Source: Cyanobacteria bacterium M_DeepCast_200m_mx_001 (GTDB taxonomy: Bacteria; Cyanobacteriota; Cyanobacteriia; PCC-6307; Cyanobiaceae). From it: a stretch of DNA of 32,951 nucleotides. Position numbers and translations under genes: made by a program. Positions 8,829 through 18,402 of this stretch are shown piece by piece (the stretch's first letter is position 1; each line of letters begins with the position of its first letter). Under the pieces are notes generated by a model. It was not told the origin of the DNA. It saw only the letters and a list, made by a program, of their open reading frames with translations, and made no database searches. The DNA is taken from NCBI GenBank assembly GCA_016882415.1, contig VGQL01000013.1, forward strand, positions 1-32,951, written 5' to 3'.

Positions 8829-9494
8829 ATGGGGCCCCCTGCGGCGGAGCCGGCCCGGTTGGAGGAGCGCGTCAGCCCCTACGGCGCCTACGGCCGTTCC
8901 CCGGAGCCGCCGGTGCTGGTGATCGCCAGCGGCAATGCCCACAAGGTGGCGGAACTCACGGCGATGCTCGATGCCGTGGGATTGGAGGTGCGCCGCCAGC
9001 CGGAGGGGGTGGAGATCGAGGAAACCGGCTCCACCTACCTGGAGAACGCCCGCCTCAAGGCCACCGCCGTGGCCCAGCTCACGGGCCAGTGGGCCCTGGC
9101 GGACGATTCGGGCCTGGAGGTGGATGCCCTGGGTGGCGCGCCGGGGCTCTACTCAGCGCGCTATGCCGCCACGGATCAGGAGAGGATCGCCCGGCTGCTG
9201 CGGGAGCTTGGGGATCGCCCCTACCGCAGCGCCAGCTTCAACAGCGCCATGGTGTTGGCCAACCCCGCGGGGGAGGCGGTGCTGGAGGCCCAGGGCATCT
9301 GCCGCGGCGAGATCCTGCTAGCCCCGGAGGGCCACGGGGGTGGCTACGACCCCCTGTTCTGGGTGCGTGAAGCCGGCATGACCTATGCCCAGATGCCGGC
9401 GCACCTGCGCTTCAAGCTGGGCTCCCGGGGGAAAGCGGCCCGGGCCCTGGCGCCGGAACTCAAGCGGCTGCTCAGGATTGGGCGCGGCGGTTGA
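8829..9494 (+). CDS. rdgB: XTP/dITP (Ham1/RdgB family) pyrophosphatase
   Basis: [19 protein letters not shown]...[11 protein letters not shown]...[25 protein letters not shown]...GGYDPLFWV; start chosen at [14 protein letters not shown]. Confidence 0.92.
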   Translation: MGPPAAEPARLEERVSPYGAYGRSPEPPVLVIASGNAHKVAELTAMLDAVGLEVRRQPEGVEIEETGSTYLENARLKATAVAQLTGQWALADDSGLEVDALGGAPGLYSARYAATDQERIARLLRELGDRPYRSASFNSAMVLANPAGEAVLEAQGICRGEILLAPEGHGGGYDPLFWVREAGMTYAQMPAHLRFKLGSRGKAARALAPELKRLLRIGRGG

Positions 9495-10311
9495 TCTGCT
9501 CCACCGAGCGCATGGCGGCGGCGGCGGCCTCCTCCACATCCCCCTCCCAACCCGCGAGGGTGAGGCGGCCGAAGGCCCCCACGGCTTTCACATCCACCAC
9601 GGTGATGTTGCTGGCTTTTTCGGCTTCATTGGCGGCCAGCAGCACATAGCCGGCGGGCTCGGTTTCCAGGATGTACATGCTCATGCCGGCCTGAATCATC
9701 GAGCCGCGGCGGTTCTGGCGGTTGATCAGCACCGCGTGGTCCGGGGTGATGGCGCGGATGATCTCCGTCCAGGTGACGCTGCAGCGGGTGCGCTTCTCAA
9801 CGCTGCTGCCGATGGCCTCCAGCACCACATCGCCGGAGTGGAGCACATTGCTCTGGTCGCGGTGGTAGAGCGCCAGGGAGCCGAAGGCCCGCTCCACCAC
9901 CATCTGCCCCAGGCGCACGGTGCTGGCCTTGAGGGAGATGTCGGTGACGCGGTGCACCGCCATGCCGGGGGACACCTCCAGCCACAGGCAGGCGTCGCCC
10001 GGGATCGGCAGGAAGCCCTGGCTCACGGTTCCCATATAGGCCGCCAGCTGGGGCTGCAGCGAATCGAGGAACACGTAGGTGCGCAGTTCGATCGATTCCA
10101 CCGCGCTGGCTTGGCTCACCAGCCGGGCTTCGCTGTCGGTGGTGATCACGCAGCTGGCGGCTGAGGGGTGCAGCTCATCCAGGGGCGTGCCACTGCCGCT
10201 GAACCCCAGGTCGGTGCCCGTGATCTGCACCGCTGTGGTGCGTCGCCTGGGGTTGCTTGCGGGCAAAGAGAAGAAGCGCTCCAGGGGGCCGTTCGGTTGC
10301 GGGATGCGCAC
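9472..10311 (-). CDS. csoS1D: Carboxysome shell protein CsoS1D (tandem BMC-T)
   Basis: 279 aa with N-terminal extension then two BMC-like halves ([21 protein letters not shown]..., ...[11 protein letters not shown]); converges with rdgB with a 23-nt overlap. Confidence 0.9.
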   Translation of the reverse strand: MRIPQPNGPLERFFSLPASNPRRRTTAVQITGTDLGFSGSGTPLDELHPSAASCVITTDSEARLVSQASAVESIELRTYVFLDSLQPQLAAYMGTVSQGFLPIPGDACLWLEVSPGMAVHRVTDISLKASTVRLGQMVVERAFGSLALYHRDQSNVLHSGDVVLEAIGSSVEKRTRCSVTWTEIIRAITPDHAVLINRQNRRGSMIQAGMSMYILETEPAGYVLLAANEAEKASNITVVDVKAVGAFGRLTLAGWEGDVEEAAAAAMRSVEQINRRAQS

Positions 10312-10465
10312 ACCGGTTGGAGCGCGGCGATCTTACCGCTCTGCTCCGGTGGCCTCCGGCGGCCCCTGGCGTGGTCGGATCCTGACCGGCGGACCTGAAC
10401 CGTGCCCAAGGACACAGCTGCGCCGCCCGCCGCGGCTATCACGGGCCCACCGCCGGCCTGATCCG

Positions 10466-10774
10466 ATGCTCACGCACGCCACCCGCATCCGCCTGCAGGA
10501 CATCCTGGAGCGCATCCGCAGCGACGCCGCCGTGTCGCTGGAGGAGCGCATTTACGTGCAGAAGTTCGCCGATCGCAACCACATGGTGGCCGGCTGGCTG
10601 CATCAGGCCCGCCGCGAGCAGCAGGCGGCCTGTGGTGATGGGCTGGAGCGGCTGATGGCGCAGCTCGACCTGGGGCCGGTGGATCCGCAGCCGCCGTTCC
10701 GGCCCGATTCCGAGGATCCCGGCGACCTGGGGGATTGGTTCGGGCGGGCCCCGGACTGGTTGCGGCGCAGTTGA
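10466..10774 (+). CDS. Hypothetical protein, 102 aa, between csoS1D and the 147-aa hypothetical
   Basis: MLTHATRIRLQDILERIRSDAAVSLEERIYVQKFADRNHMVAGWLHQARRE...; acidic/Pro C-terminal tail; start chosen within a longer ORF. Confidence 0.7.
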   Translation: MLTHATRIRLQDILERIRSDAAVSLEERIYVQKFADRNHMVAGWLHQARREQQAACGDGLERLMAQLDLGPVDPQPPFRPDSEDPGDLGDWFGRAPDWLRRS

Positions 10775-10813
10775 CGGGCCGGTACGGTCCGGCCATCCTC
10801 CGCAGCATCGCCC

Positions 10814-11257
10814 GTGGCCGCCAAGCGCACCGCTTCCACCGCTTCTTCGGCTTCCACCAAAACCGCCGGCAGCGCGGCGGATGAGGCCAATCTCAAGCCG
10901 GAGCAGGCCCTGGCCCTGGTGGGCATGGGGCTGATGCAGAAGATGGCCGCCAATGGTGAGCTGCCCTGGATGTGGAGCGAGGCCGAAGACGGCGGCAGCT
11001 GCGATGTGGGTGCCCTGCGCCAGCGGCTGGAGCTCACCGAGCTGGCCCTCAACACCGGTGCCCCCCTGAGCACGGCGGAGGTCACCTATCTGATGGGTGC
11101 GCGCCCCGGTTCCGCCCGGGTGGAGCGGGGCGGCCTGCGGGCCCGCCGGGTGAACCGCAATGTGTGGAAGCTCTCCCGCGCTGAGGGCGGCGCCGAGCGC
11201 GCCGGCGAGGTGGCCAGCTTCGGCGGCTTCAACGATGGCCGTCGCCGGTTCGGCTAG
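10814..11257 (+). CDS. Hypothetical protein, 147 aa, with low-complexity basic N-terminus
   Basis: Starts GTG: (M)AAKRTASTASSASTKTAGSAADEANLKPEQALALVGMGLMQKMAANGELPWMW... Confidence 0.7.
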   Translation: MAAKRTASTASSASTKTAGSAADEANLKPEQALALVGMGLMQKMAANGELPWMWSEAEDGGSCDVGALRQRLELTELALNTGAPLSTAEVTYLMGARPGSARVERGGLRARRVNRNVWKLSRAEGGAERAGEVASFGGFNDGRRRFG

Positions 11258-11637
11258 GGCAATTCACCACCCAGGCTGATTTCCCGGTCCCAGCCGGTGA
11301 TCAGTTGATCCCGTAGCCATCCGGCCTGGGTGAGGGCGGCATCCAGCCCGCCCCACCAGTTGATCAACGCCACCGGGATCGGCATGGCGTTGCACTCCAA
11401 TTCAAAGGATTGGATCTGGTCTTCGCCGTCGGCGAGCACTGTGATCGTGAACTCCAGCAGCCCCTGCTGCCAGGGGTGCAGGGTCACGGTGGTCACCTGC
11501 CCCCCCTCGGGGCTGCCCAGGTCGATGCTCCACCAGGGGCCGGTGGGGGGTGGCCGCGGCACCCCGCGCTGCAGATCCAGCTTGGGCCAGCCGCGTTGCA
11601 CCAGCTGCTGGAGCAGAGCGTTGAGGGTGGAGCGCAC
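11254..11637 (-). CDS. Hypothetical protein, 127 aa
   Basis: MRSTLNALLQQLVQRGWPKLDLQRGV...WWSIDLGSPEGGQVTTVTLHPW...; shares palindromic stop CTAG with the preceding convergent gene. Confidence 0.65.
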   Translation of the reverse strand: MRSTLNALLQQLVQRGWPKLDLQRGVPRPPPTGPWWSIDLGSPEGGQVTTVTLHPWQQGLLEFTITVLADGEDQIQSFELECNAMPIPVALINWWGGLDAALTQAGWLRDQLITGWDREISLGGELP

Positions 11638-11716
11638 GGGACCTCCCCCGTTGCGTTGCCTCTGTCATGGCACCGGTGGGGTGCGGACAGCAAGGTGCTG
11701 CGCCGCTATTCCTGGG

Positions 11717-13587
11717 ATGGAACGGTCTTATGTGGTGTTGCAAGCGTTGACCCGTCGGCTGCTGGGGCAACCCCTGCCCCGGAGTGCGGCGGAGAGCGAG
11801 ACGCTCACGGGCGTCTTCGCCCTGCCGATCCTCAGCTCTGACGCCCTCTCCTCAGTGGCCTATGCCACCGAGGCGGCCCTGGGGGTGTTGCTGCTGGCGG
11901 GCAGCCGGGCCCTGGAGCTGTCGTTGCCGATCACCGCGGCGATCGTGGTGTTGATCGGCATCGTCGTGCTCTCCTACCGCCAGACCATCGAGGCCTACCC
12001 CCAGGGTGGGGGCTCCTATGTGGTGGCGCGGGAAAACCTGGGGGTTGTGGCCAGCCTGGTGGCGGCGGCTTCGCTGTTGGTGGATTACGTGCTCACCGCG
12101 GCGGTGAGCCTGATGGCGGGCACCCAGGCGCTGTCGTCGTTGTGGCCCGCCCTGCTGCCCCATGAAACCTCCTTGGCCCTGCTGTTGCTGGCGCTGGTGG
12201 GCTGGGTGAATCTGCGGGGGTTAAAGGAGGCGGGCCGCGCCTTTGCACTGCCCACCTATGGCTTTGTGGCCATGCTGGCGCTGCTGGGGATTTGCGGGCT
12301 CTGGAATCTGGTCCGGGTGCACGGTTTCCAGCCGGACCCACCGCCGTTGGTGGCGGCGGTAGAGCCCCTGGGGCTGTTCCTGATCCTGCGGGCCTTCAGT
12401 TCCGGTTGCTCCGCCATGACGGGCATCGAGGCCATCGCCAACGGCGTGAAGGTGTTCCGGGCGCCGGCGGCGCCGCGGGCCCGCCGCACGTTGGTGCTGA
12501 TGGGCCTGATGTTGGCCGTGCTGTTCATCACGGTGAGCGGCCTGGGCTTCCTCTACGGCGTGGCCCCCCACCCCGATCGCACCGTGCTGGCCCAGATCGG
12601 CATGCGGGTGTTCGGGGCGGGCAGCCCCCTGTTCTGGGCCCTGCAGCTGTTCACCCTGCTGATCCTGGCCTTGGCGGCGAACACCGCCTTTGCCGATTTC
12701 CCGCGGCTCTCCGCGATGCTCGCCGAGGACAGCTTTCTGCCCCGTCAGATGGCCTGGATCGGCGACCGCCTGGTGTTCCAGAACGGGATCCTGGTGCTGC
12801 TCGCCATGGCGGCCGGGGTGATCTTGGTCTGTCGCGGTGACACCACCGTGGCGGTGAATCTCTATGCCCTGGGGGTGTTCACCGCCTTCACCCTCTCCCA
12901 GGCGGGGATGGTGGTGCATTGGTGGCGGAGTCGCAGCGCCGCCTGGGGGGGCATCTGCTGATGAATGCCCTGGGGGCCTTCACCACCAGCGTGGTGCTGG
13001 TGGTGATTGTGATCAGCAAATTTGAGGAGGGCGCCTGGACCGTGGTGGTGGCCGTACCGGTGTTGGTGCTGCTGCTGGCCCAGGTGCGGCGGCGTTACCG
13101 GCAGGTGACCGCCGCCATCAGCCTGCAACCCGAGGATGATCAGCGGCTGGTGTTGCCCCAACGGCAGGAGCCCTTGGCCAACACCAGCCTGGTGTGGCTG
13201 GCTTCGTGGACCCGGCCCAGCCTGGAGGCCCTGCGCTACGCCTGCAGCATTTCGGATCGGGTGGTGGGCGTGTGGGTGTGCTCCGAGCGGGATGACCCCC
13301 GCTGGATTCGTGAGCTCTGGCATCAGAGCACCGCCGATGCGCCGGGGTTGGAGCTGCAACTGCTGGAGAGCCCCTTTGCCTCCCTGATGGATCCCTTTGT
13401 GGCCTTTGTGGAACGCGAGGAGCGAAGCCAACCCGATCAGCAGTTCACGATCGTGATGCCGATGGCGATCCCCCGCTATCGCTTCGATGGGGTGCTGCTC
13501 AACCAGCGGGGTGTGAATTTGCGGCGGGCCCTGGATGCCCATCGCAACCGCGTGTTCACCCAGGTGAGTTTTCACCTGCCGGGCTGA
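11717..13587 (+). pseudogene. APC-superfamily permease with C-terminal soluble domain, interrupted by a -1 frame break at a G7 run (12945-12951)
   Basis: Frame 1 (11717-12961) carries the multi-TM permease (ESETLTGVFALPILSSDALSSVAYATEAALGVLLLAG...YPQGGGSYVVARENLG). The continuation (LGGHLLMNALGAFTTSVVLVVIVISKFEEGAWTVVVAVPVL...) is in the -1 frame, open to 13587. Classed as pseudogene only because the frame is broken. Confidence 0.75.
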
Positions 13588-13636
13588 GGGGCCACCGGCC
13601 GCGGCGGGGCACTGATCAGCAGCGCTTGCCGCAGCC

Positions 13637-15586
13637 ATGAGCAACAGCTCTGGCCGTTCACCCCAACGGCCATCGGCGGTTTCTACCGTTCGCCTCACTT
13701 CGCGAGCACACTCCGTGTCCTGGCTTGGAACGGCCTGGCTGGTGCCCCTGTATCCCCTGGTGGGATCGGCCTTCAGCCTGCTGTGGTCGCCGGGGTTGAT
13801 CAAGCGCAGCGGCCCCCGGCCGTCGGGCTACATCAACCTGCTGATGGTGTCTGTGGCCTTCGCCCACAGCCTGCTGGCCCTGATCAGCCTGCACAACAAC
13901 TCCGCGGCCGGCGCCTCGGCCATCTACGCGCCCCCCAGCTTCGGCTGGACCTGGATCAACACCGCCGGCCTGCGCATCGGTTTTGACGGCCTGGTGAGCG
14001 AGCCCGCCCTGATCGCCATGACGGTGATCACCGGCCTGCACGTGCTGGTGCAGATCTATTCGATCGGCTACCTGGAGATGGACTGGGGCTGGCCCCGTTT
14101 CTTCGGTGGCCTGAGCTTCTTTGAGGCGGGCCTCTGCGGCCTGGTGCTCACCGATTCGGTGTTCTTCAGCTACGTGCTGCTGGAGCTGCTCACCGTGGGC
14201 ACCTACGTGATCGTGGGCACCTGGTACAACCAGTCGCTGGTGGTGAAGGGGGCGCGGGATGCCTTCCTCACCAAGCGGATCGGCGACATCGTGCTGCTGG
14301 CGGGGGTGATCGCCCTGCTGCCGCTCACCGGCACCTGGAATTTCCATGGCCTGCAGGGCTGGGCCGCCGACCTCACCAACAACGGCCAGCCCCTGCCCGC
14401 TGGTTTCCAGCTGATTCTGCTGGCCCTGATCGCCGGCCCCATGGGCAAGTGCGCCCAGATCCCCCTGCACCTGTGGCTGGATGAGGCCATGGAGAGCCCG
14501 CTGCCCTCCACGGTGCTGCGCAACTCCGTGGTGGTGCTGGGGGGCGCCTGGGTGCTGCTGCGGCTGGAGCCCCTGATTGCGCTCAGCCCCCTGGTGCAGG
14601 GGGTGCTGGTGGTGGTGGGCGGCACCACCGCCCTGGTGGCGGCCCTGATCGCCCTCGGGCAGATCGATGTGAAGCGGGCCATGAGCTTCCTGGTGAGCAG
14701 CTGGCTGGGGCTGTTGTTTGTGGCGGTGGGCCTCGGCGGCATCGAGGTGGCCGATCACCTGCTGCTCGTCTACCCCCTGCCGATGGGCCTGATGCTGATG
14801 GCGGTGGGGGCGATCGTGATCAGCAATGTCTCCCAGGACCTCACCCAACTGGGGGGCCTGTGGAGCCGCCGGCCGCTGATCGGCATGGCGTTTCTGGCGG
14901 GGGCCTTCGGCCTGATGGCCCTGCCCCCCTTCGGCGGTTTCGCCGCCCTGCGGGAGTTGCTGGAGCTGGCCGTGGCCAGCAAGGCTCCGGTGCTGCTGGG
15001 CGGGTTGGTGCTGATCACCAACACCCTGCTCTGCGCCTCGATGATGCGGGTGTTCGGCCTGATCTGGGGCGGCGTGCCCAAGCCGTTCACGGTGCGCTCC
15101 CCGGAGGTGCTGTGGCTGATGGTGCTGCCCACGATGGTGCTCACGGGCCTGGTGCTGCACATCCCCCAGTTGCTGGTGCATCTCGGGGTGTATCAACTGA
15201 GCCCCCTCCCGGGCTGGGGCCCCCTGGGCTGGCCCCTGGTGGCCTCCACCCTGCTGGGGGCCGGCAGCTCGCTTTGGTTCTATCTGCGGCCCCACCCGCT
15301 GGCGGAACTGCCCTCCGGCCTGGGGGGGATCCAGCACTGGCTGGCGGAGGACATGCACACCGAGGCCTTTTATCACCGCACCGTGGTGGCGTTTGTGGTG
15401 GGCCTGGCCCGTTTCAGCGCCTGGAGCGACAGGGCCCTGGTGGATGGCTTCAGCAGCGGCACCGGCGGTGCCGCCATGGCCGGCGCCCGCCAGCTGAGCC
15501 TCACCACCAGTGGCAATTCCCAGGCCTACGCCCTGTCACTGGTGCTGGGGGTGCTGGTGATGTCGGCCTGGCTGCTGGCCCGTTGA
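13637..15586 (+). CDS. NDH-1 subunit F (NdhF3/F4-type) of a CO2-uptake NDH-1 complex
   Basis: 649 aa, NuoL/NdhF family (GPMGKCAQIPLHLWLDEAMESPLPSTVLRNSVVV); next to ndhD and the CO2 hydration gene. Start uncertain (GTG ~13712 also possible). Confidence 0.88.
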   Translation: MSNSSGRSPQRPSAVSTVRLTSRAHSVSWLGTAWLVPLYPLVGSAFSLLWSPGLIKRSGPRPSGYINLLMVSVAFAHSLLALISLHNNSAAGASAIYAPPSFGWTWINTAGLRIGFDGLVSEPALIAMTVITGLHVLVQIYSIGYLEMDWGWPRFFGGLSFFEAGLCGLVLTDSVFFSYVLLELLTVGTYVIVGTWYNQSLVVKGARDAFLTKRIGDIVLLAGVIALLPLTGTWNFHGLQGWAADLTNNGQPLPAGFQLILLALIAGPMGKCAQIPLHLWLDEAMESPLPSTVLRNSVVVLGGAWVLLRLEPLIALSPLVQGVLVVVGGTTALVAALIALGQIDVKRAMSFLVSSWLGLLFVAVGLGGIEVADHLLLVYPLPMGLMLMAVGAIVISNVSQDLTQLGGLWSRRPLIGMAFLAGAFGLMALPPFGGFAALRELLELAVASKAPVLLGGLVLITNTLLCASMMRVFGLIWGGVPKPFTVRSPEVLWLMVLPTMVLTGLVLHIPQLLVHLGVYQLSPLPGWGPLGWPLVASTLLGAGSSLWFYLRPHPLAELPSGLGGIQHWLAEDMHTEAFYHRTVVAFVVGLARFSAWSDRALVDGFSSGTGGAAMAGARQLSLTTSGNSQAYALSLVLGVLVMSAWLLAR

Positions 15587-15599
15587 TCCGGAGGACCCC

Positions 15600-17096
15600 A
15601 TGACCCTGCTGTTGCTGTTTCTGATTCCTCTGCTGGCCGCCTGCGGGCTGCAGCTGTTGCCGCCGGCCAGCCCCTGGGTGCGCCGCACGGCCCTGGCCGC
15701 AAGCCTGGCCCAGTTGGCCACCGCTGTAGTGGCCTGGCGCCTGCCCCCCGCGGATGTCTCCCTGAGCTGGCTGCCGAAGCTGGGGCTGCGGCTCGATCTC
15801 GGGATGGATGGCCTCAGCCTGCCGTTGGTGCTGCTGGCGGCGCTGATCACCGCCATGGCGGTGCTGGCCACCCCCCTCGAGCAGCAGCGGGCGCGTCTCT
15901 TCTATGGACTGCTGCTGGCCACCAATGTGGGGCTGATGGGGGCATTTCTGGCCCGCAACGCCCTGCTGTTTGTGCTGGCCTATGAGCTGATCCTGATTCC
16001 CACCACCCTGCTGGTGGCCATCTGGGGCGGCGAGCGCCGGGCCGGGGCCGCCATCCGCTTTCTGATCTATGGGGCCGTGTCGGGCATCGCCCTGCTCACG
16101 GCGGTGCTGGCCTTCGGCTGGCTCAACCCCGGCGGGCTCGATTTCAGCTTCGCGGCCCTGGCCAGCCACCGGATCCCACCGGATCAGCAGCGCATCCTGC
16201 TGGCGCTGGTGTTGCTGGCCTTCGGCCTGAAGCTGCCGATGGTGCCGCTGCACGGTTGGCAGCCCCTCACCTACAGCCAGGCCCCCACGCCGGTGGCGAT
16301 GCTGCTCAGCGGTGCGGTGTCGAAGTTGGGGGCCTATGGCCTGTTGCGCTTTGGCATCGGTTTTCTGCCCGACGCCTGGAGCGATGGGTCGGCCTGGATC
16401 GCCGCCATCGGTGCGGTGACGGCCATCTATGGCGCCCTCAACGCCATCGCCCAGCTCGACATGCGGCGTCTGGTGGCCTACAGCTCCCTGGGGCACATGG
16501 GCTTTCTGCTGCTGGCCCTGGCCGCGGCCACACCCCTGAGCCTGCAGGGGGTGATGGCCCAGATCCTGGCCCATGGCTTGATCATCGCCCTGCTGTTCTG
16601 CCTGGTGGGCCTGGTGGAAACCAAAACCGGCACGGCTCAGATTCCGGAGCTGTCGGGTCTGCTGAATGCGCAGCGGGGGTTGCCGTTCACCATGGGTCTG
16701 ATGCTGCTGGCCCTGATGGCGGCCGCCGGTGTGCCGGGGCAGGCCGGCTTCGTGGCGGAGCTGCTGGTGTTTGAAGGCAGCTGGGTGGCCTACCCCATCC
16801 CCACCCTGGTGTGCCTGCTCTCCTCCGGCTTCACCGCCGTGTATGCCGTGCGCCTGTTCAACCGGGTGGGCTTTGGCCGGCTCGATAACGCCAAGGCCAA
16901 CTGGGCCAGCACCAGCTGGGTTGAGCGGGCTCCGGCCCTGGTGCTCACCGCCCTGGTGCTGGTGGGTGGCATCTGGCCCACCCTGCTCACCGGCCTGAGT
17001 GAAACCGCCACGGCCCCCCTGGCCCTGCGCTCCAGTGAGGCCGTCACCGTGATTGCCTCCGCCGCCTCTCTCGCCCCCTCGCAGCTCCCCGCATGA
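15600..17096 (+). CDS. NDH-1 subunit D (NdhD3/D4-type)
   Basis: 498 aa, NuoM/NdhD family (GLKLPMVPLHGWQPLTYSQAPTPVAMLLSGAVSKLGAYGLLRF). Confidence 0.9.
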   Translation: MTLLLLFLIPLLAACGLQLLPPASPWVRRTALAASLAQLATAVVAWRLPPADVSLSWLPKLGLRLDLGMDGLSLPLVLLAALITAMAVLATPLEQQRARLFYGLLLATNVGLMGAFLARNALLFVLAYELILIPTTLLVAIWGGERRAGAAIRFLIYGAVSGIALLTAVLAFGWLNPGGLDFSFAALASHRIPPDQQRILLALVLLAFGLKLPMVPLHGWQPLTYSQAPTPVAMLLSGAVSKLGAYGLLRFGIGFLPDAWSDGSAWIAAIGAVTAIYGALNAIAQLDMRRLVAYSSLGHMGFLLLALAAATPLSLQGVMAQILAHGLIIALLFCLVGLVETKTGTAQIPELSGLLNAQRGLPFTMGLMLLALMAAAGVPGQAGFVAELLVFEGSWVAYPIPTLVCLLSSGFTAVYAVRLFNRVGFGRLDNAKANWASTSWVERAPALVLTALVLVGGIWPTLLTGLSETATAPLALRSSEAVTVIASAASLAPSQLPA

Positions 17097-18397
17097 CCAC
17101 CAGCATTGCCCCGGAGCGTGTCAAGGCTCCCCTGATTCCCCCCTCCACCCACCGCTACGCCGAGGTGATCCATCGGCTGGAGGCGGGCGGCTCGATGCTG
17201 CCCGACACCCCCGAAAACCTCCAGCAGATCATCGGCATCTACAAGGCCTACGCCGTGCCGATGGACTTCTATTGGCGTGATCTGCTGTACATCGCCGAGC
17301 GGGTGTTCCTCAACCCGCTGCCGGCGTTCAAGTACTTCATCTCCCAGGAGTATCTGGATCGCCCCTGCTCCTATTCGGGTGAGCAGTCGAAGCTGCGCAT
17401 CTGGCGGGGTGGCGAGAAGGCCCACCCGGAATTGCTCGAATTCATGGAGCGGGGCGAGACGCGCCGCATGCCCAAGCTGCTGCATCACCTCTGGCACGAC
17501 CGGGTGAACATGGAGTTCGCCGAGGCCTGCATGCAAGCCATGCTCTGGCACCAGGGCATGGGCGGCCGCTTCAACGACTACCTGGAGAGCGACGCCTACA
17601 AGGCCAACGCCGATCGGGCCATCAAGGCCTACTTCCGGGGGAACCCCCTGATGCTGGGGCTCTACAAGCTGTTCCCGGAGATGTTCCTGGAGCAGGTGCG
17701 GCAGCTCTCCTACGCCGCCAACCTCGGCCTGTTCTGGGAGGTGATGGCGCCGGTGTTCTTCGAGATGAGCGACCTCTTCGACGAGGGCAAGCTCACCACG
17801 GTGCCCCAGGCGATGGACTTCCTCGTCAACGGCATCTTCGCCGTGGCGGGTCGCCCCATCTACCACCACGTGTATATCGGCGACGAATGCATCGAGATCA
17901 TCCCCAAGAGCGAAGGCTTCACCTGGCTCTATGAGGCGGCGCTGCCCTACGTGGAGGCGGTGTTCTACCGCACCTCACCCTTCCGGGGCACCAAGAGCTA
18001 CAACGCCCAGGCCCAGCAGGTGCCCGACAACCAGGCCGACTTCCACTACGGCATCCTCTACGCCGATGTGTACCCCGTGGGCTCGGCTGGTATTCCCCCC
18101 ACCCTGCTGATGCAGGACATGCTCCATTTCCTGCCCCCCTATCTCAAGGAGATCTACCGGGAGCATCGCCGCGGTGAGGAGGATGAGCTGGTGCAGCTGG
18201 GGATCACCTTCCAGCGCTCGATGTACAACGTGACCTCCGCGGTGATTCAGGCGCTGCGCTGCGCACTGCTCTATCCGCTCGATGACACCGACCCCGAGCA
18301 CCTGATGGCCAACCGCCAGTTCTTTGAGGCCCAGATGGACCGCTTCCTACGGCCGGAAGCCCGTCTCTCCGATATCCAAAGCCAGGACTACCGCTAA
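17093..18397 (+). CDS. CO2 hydration protein (ChpX/CupB or ChpY/CupA family)
   Basis: 434 aa: YAVPMDFYWRDLLYIAERVFLNPLPAFKYFISQEYLD...; ATGA overlap with ndhD stop. Confidence 0.9.
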   Translation: MTTSIAPERVKAPLIPPSTHRYAEVIHRLEAGGSMLPDTPENLQQIIGIYKAYAVPMDFYWRDLLYIAERVFLNPLPAFKYFISQEYLDRPCSYSGEQSKLRIWRGGEKAHPELLEFMERGETRRMPKLLHHLWHDRVNMEFAEACMQAMLWHQGMGGRFNDYLESDAYKANADRAIKAYFRGNPLMLGLYKLFPEMFLEQVRQLSYAANLGLFWEVMAPVFFEMSDLFDEGKLTTVPQAMDFLVNGIFAVAGRPIYHHVYIGDECIEIIPKSEGFTWLYEAALPYVEAVFYRTSPFRGTKSYNAQAQQVPDNQADFHYGILYADVYPVGSAGIPPTLLMQDMLHFLPPYLKEIYREHRRGEEDELVQLGITFQRSMYNVTSAVIQALRCALLYPLDDTDPEHLMANRQFFEAQMDRFLRPEARLSDIQSQDYR

Positions 18398-18402
18398 TCC
18401 CG

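Noticed and set aside
13658-15376. 572-aa Gln/His-rich minus-strand ORF
   Set aside because: Antisense to ndhF; composition is typical of reverse-complemented Leu-rich membrane genes.
15501-16574. 357-aa Gln-rich minus-strand ORF
   Set aside because: Antisense to ndhD, same artefact.
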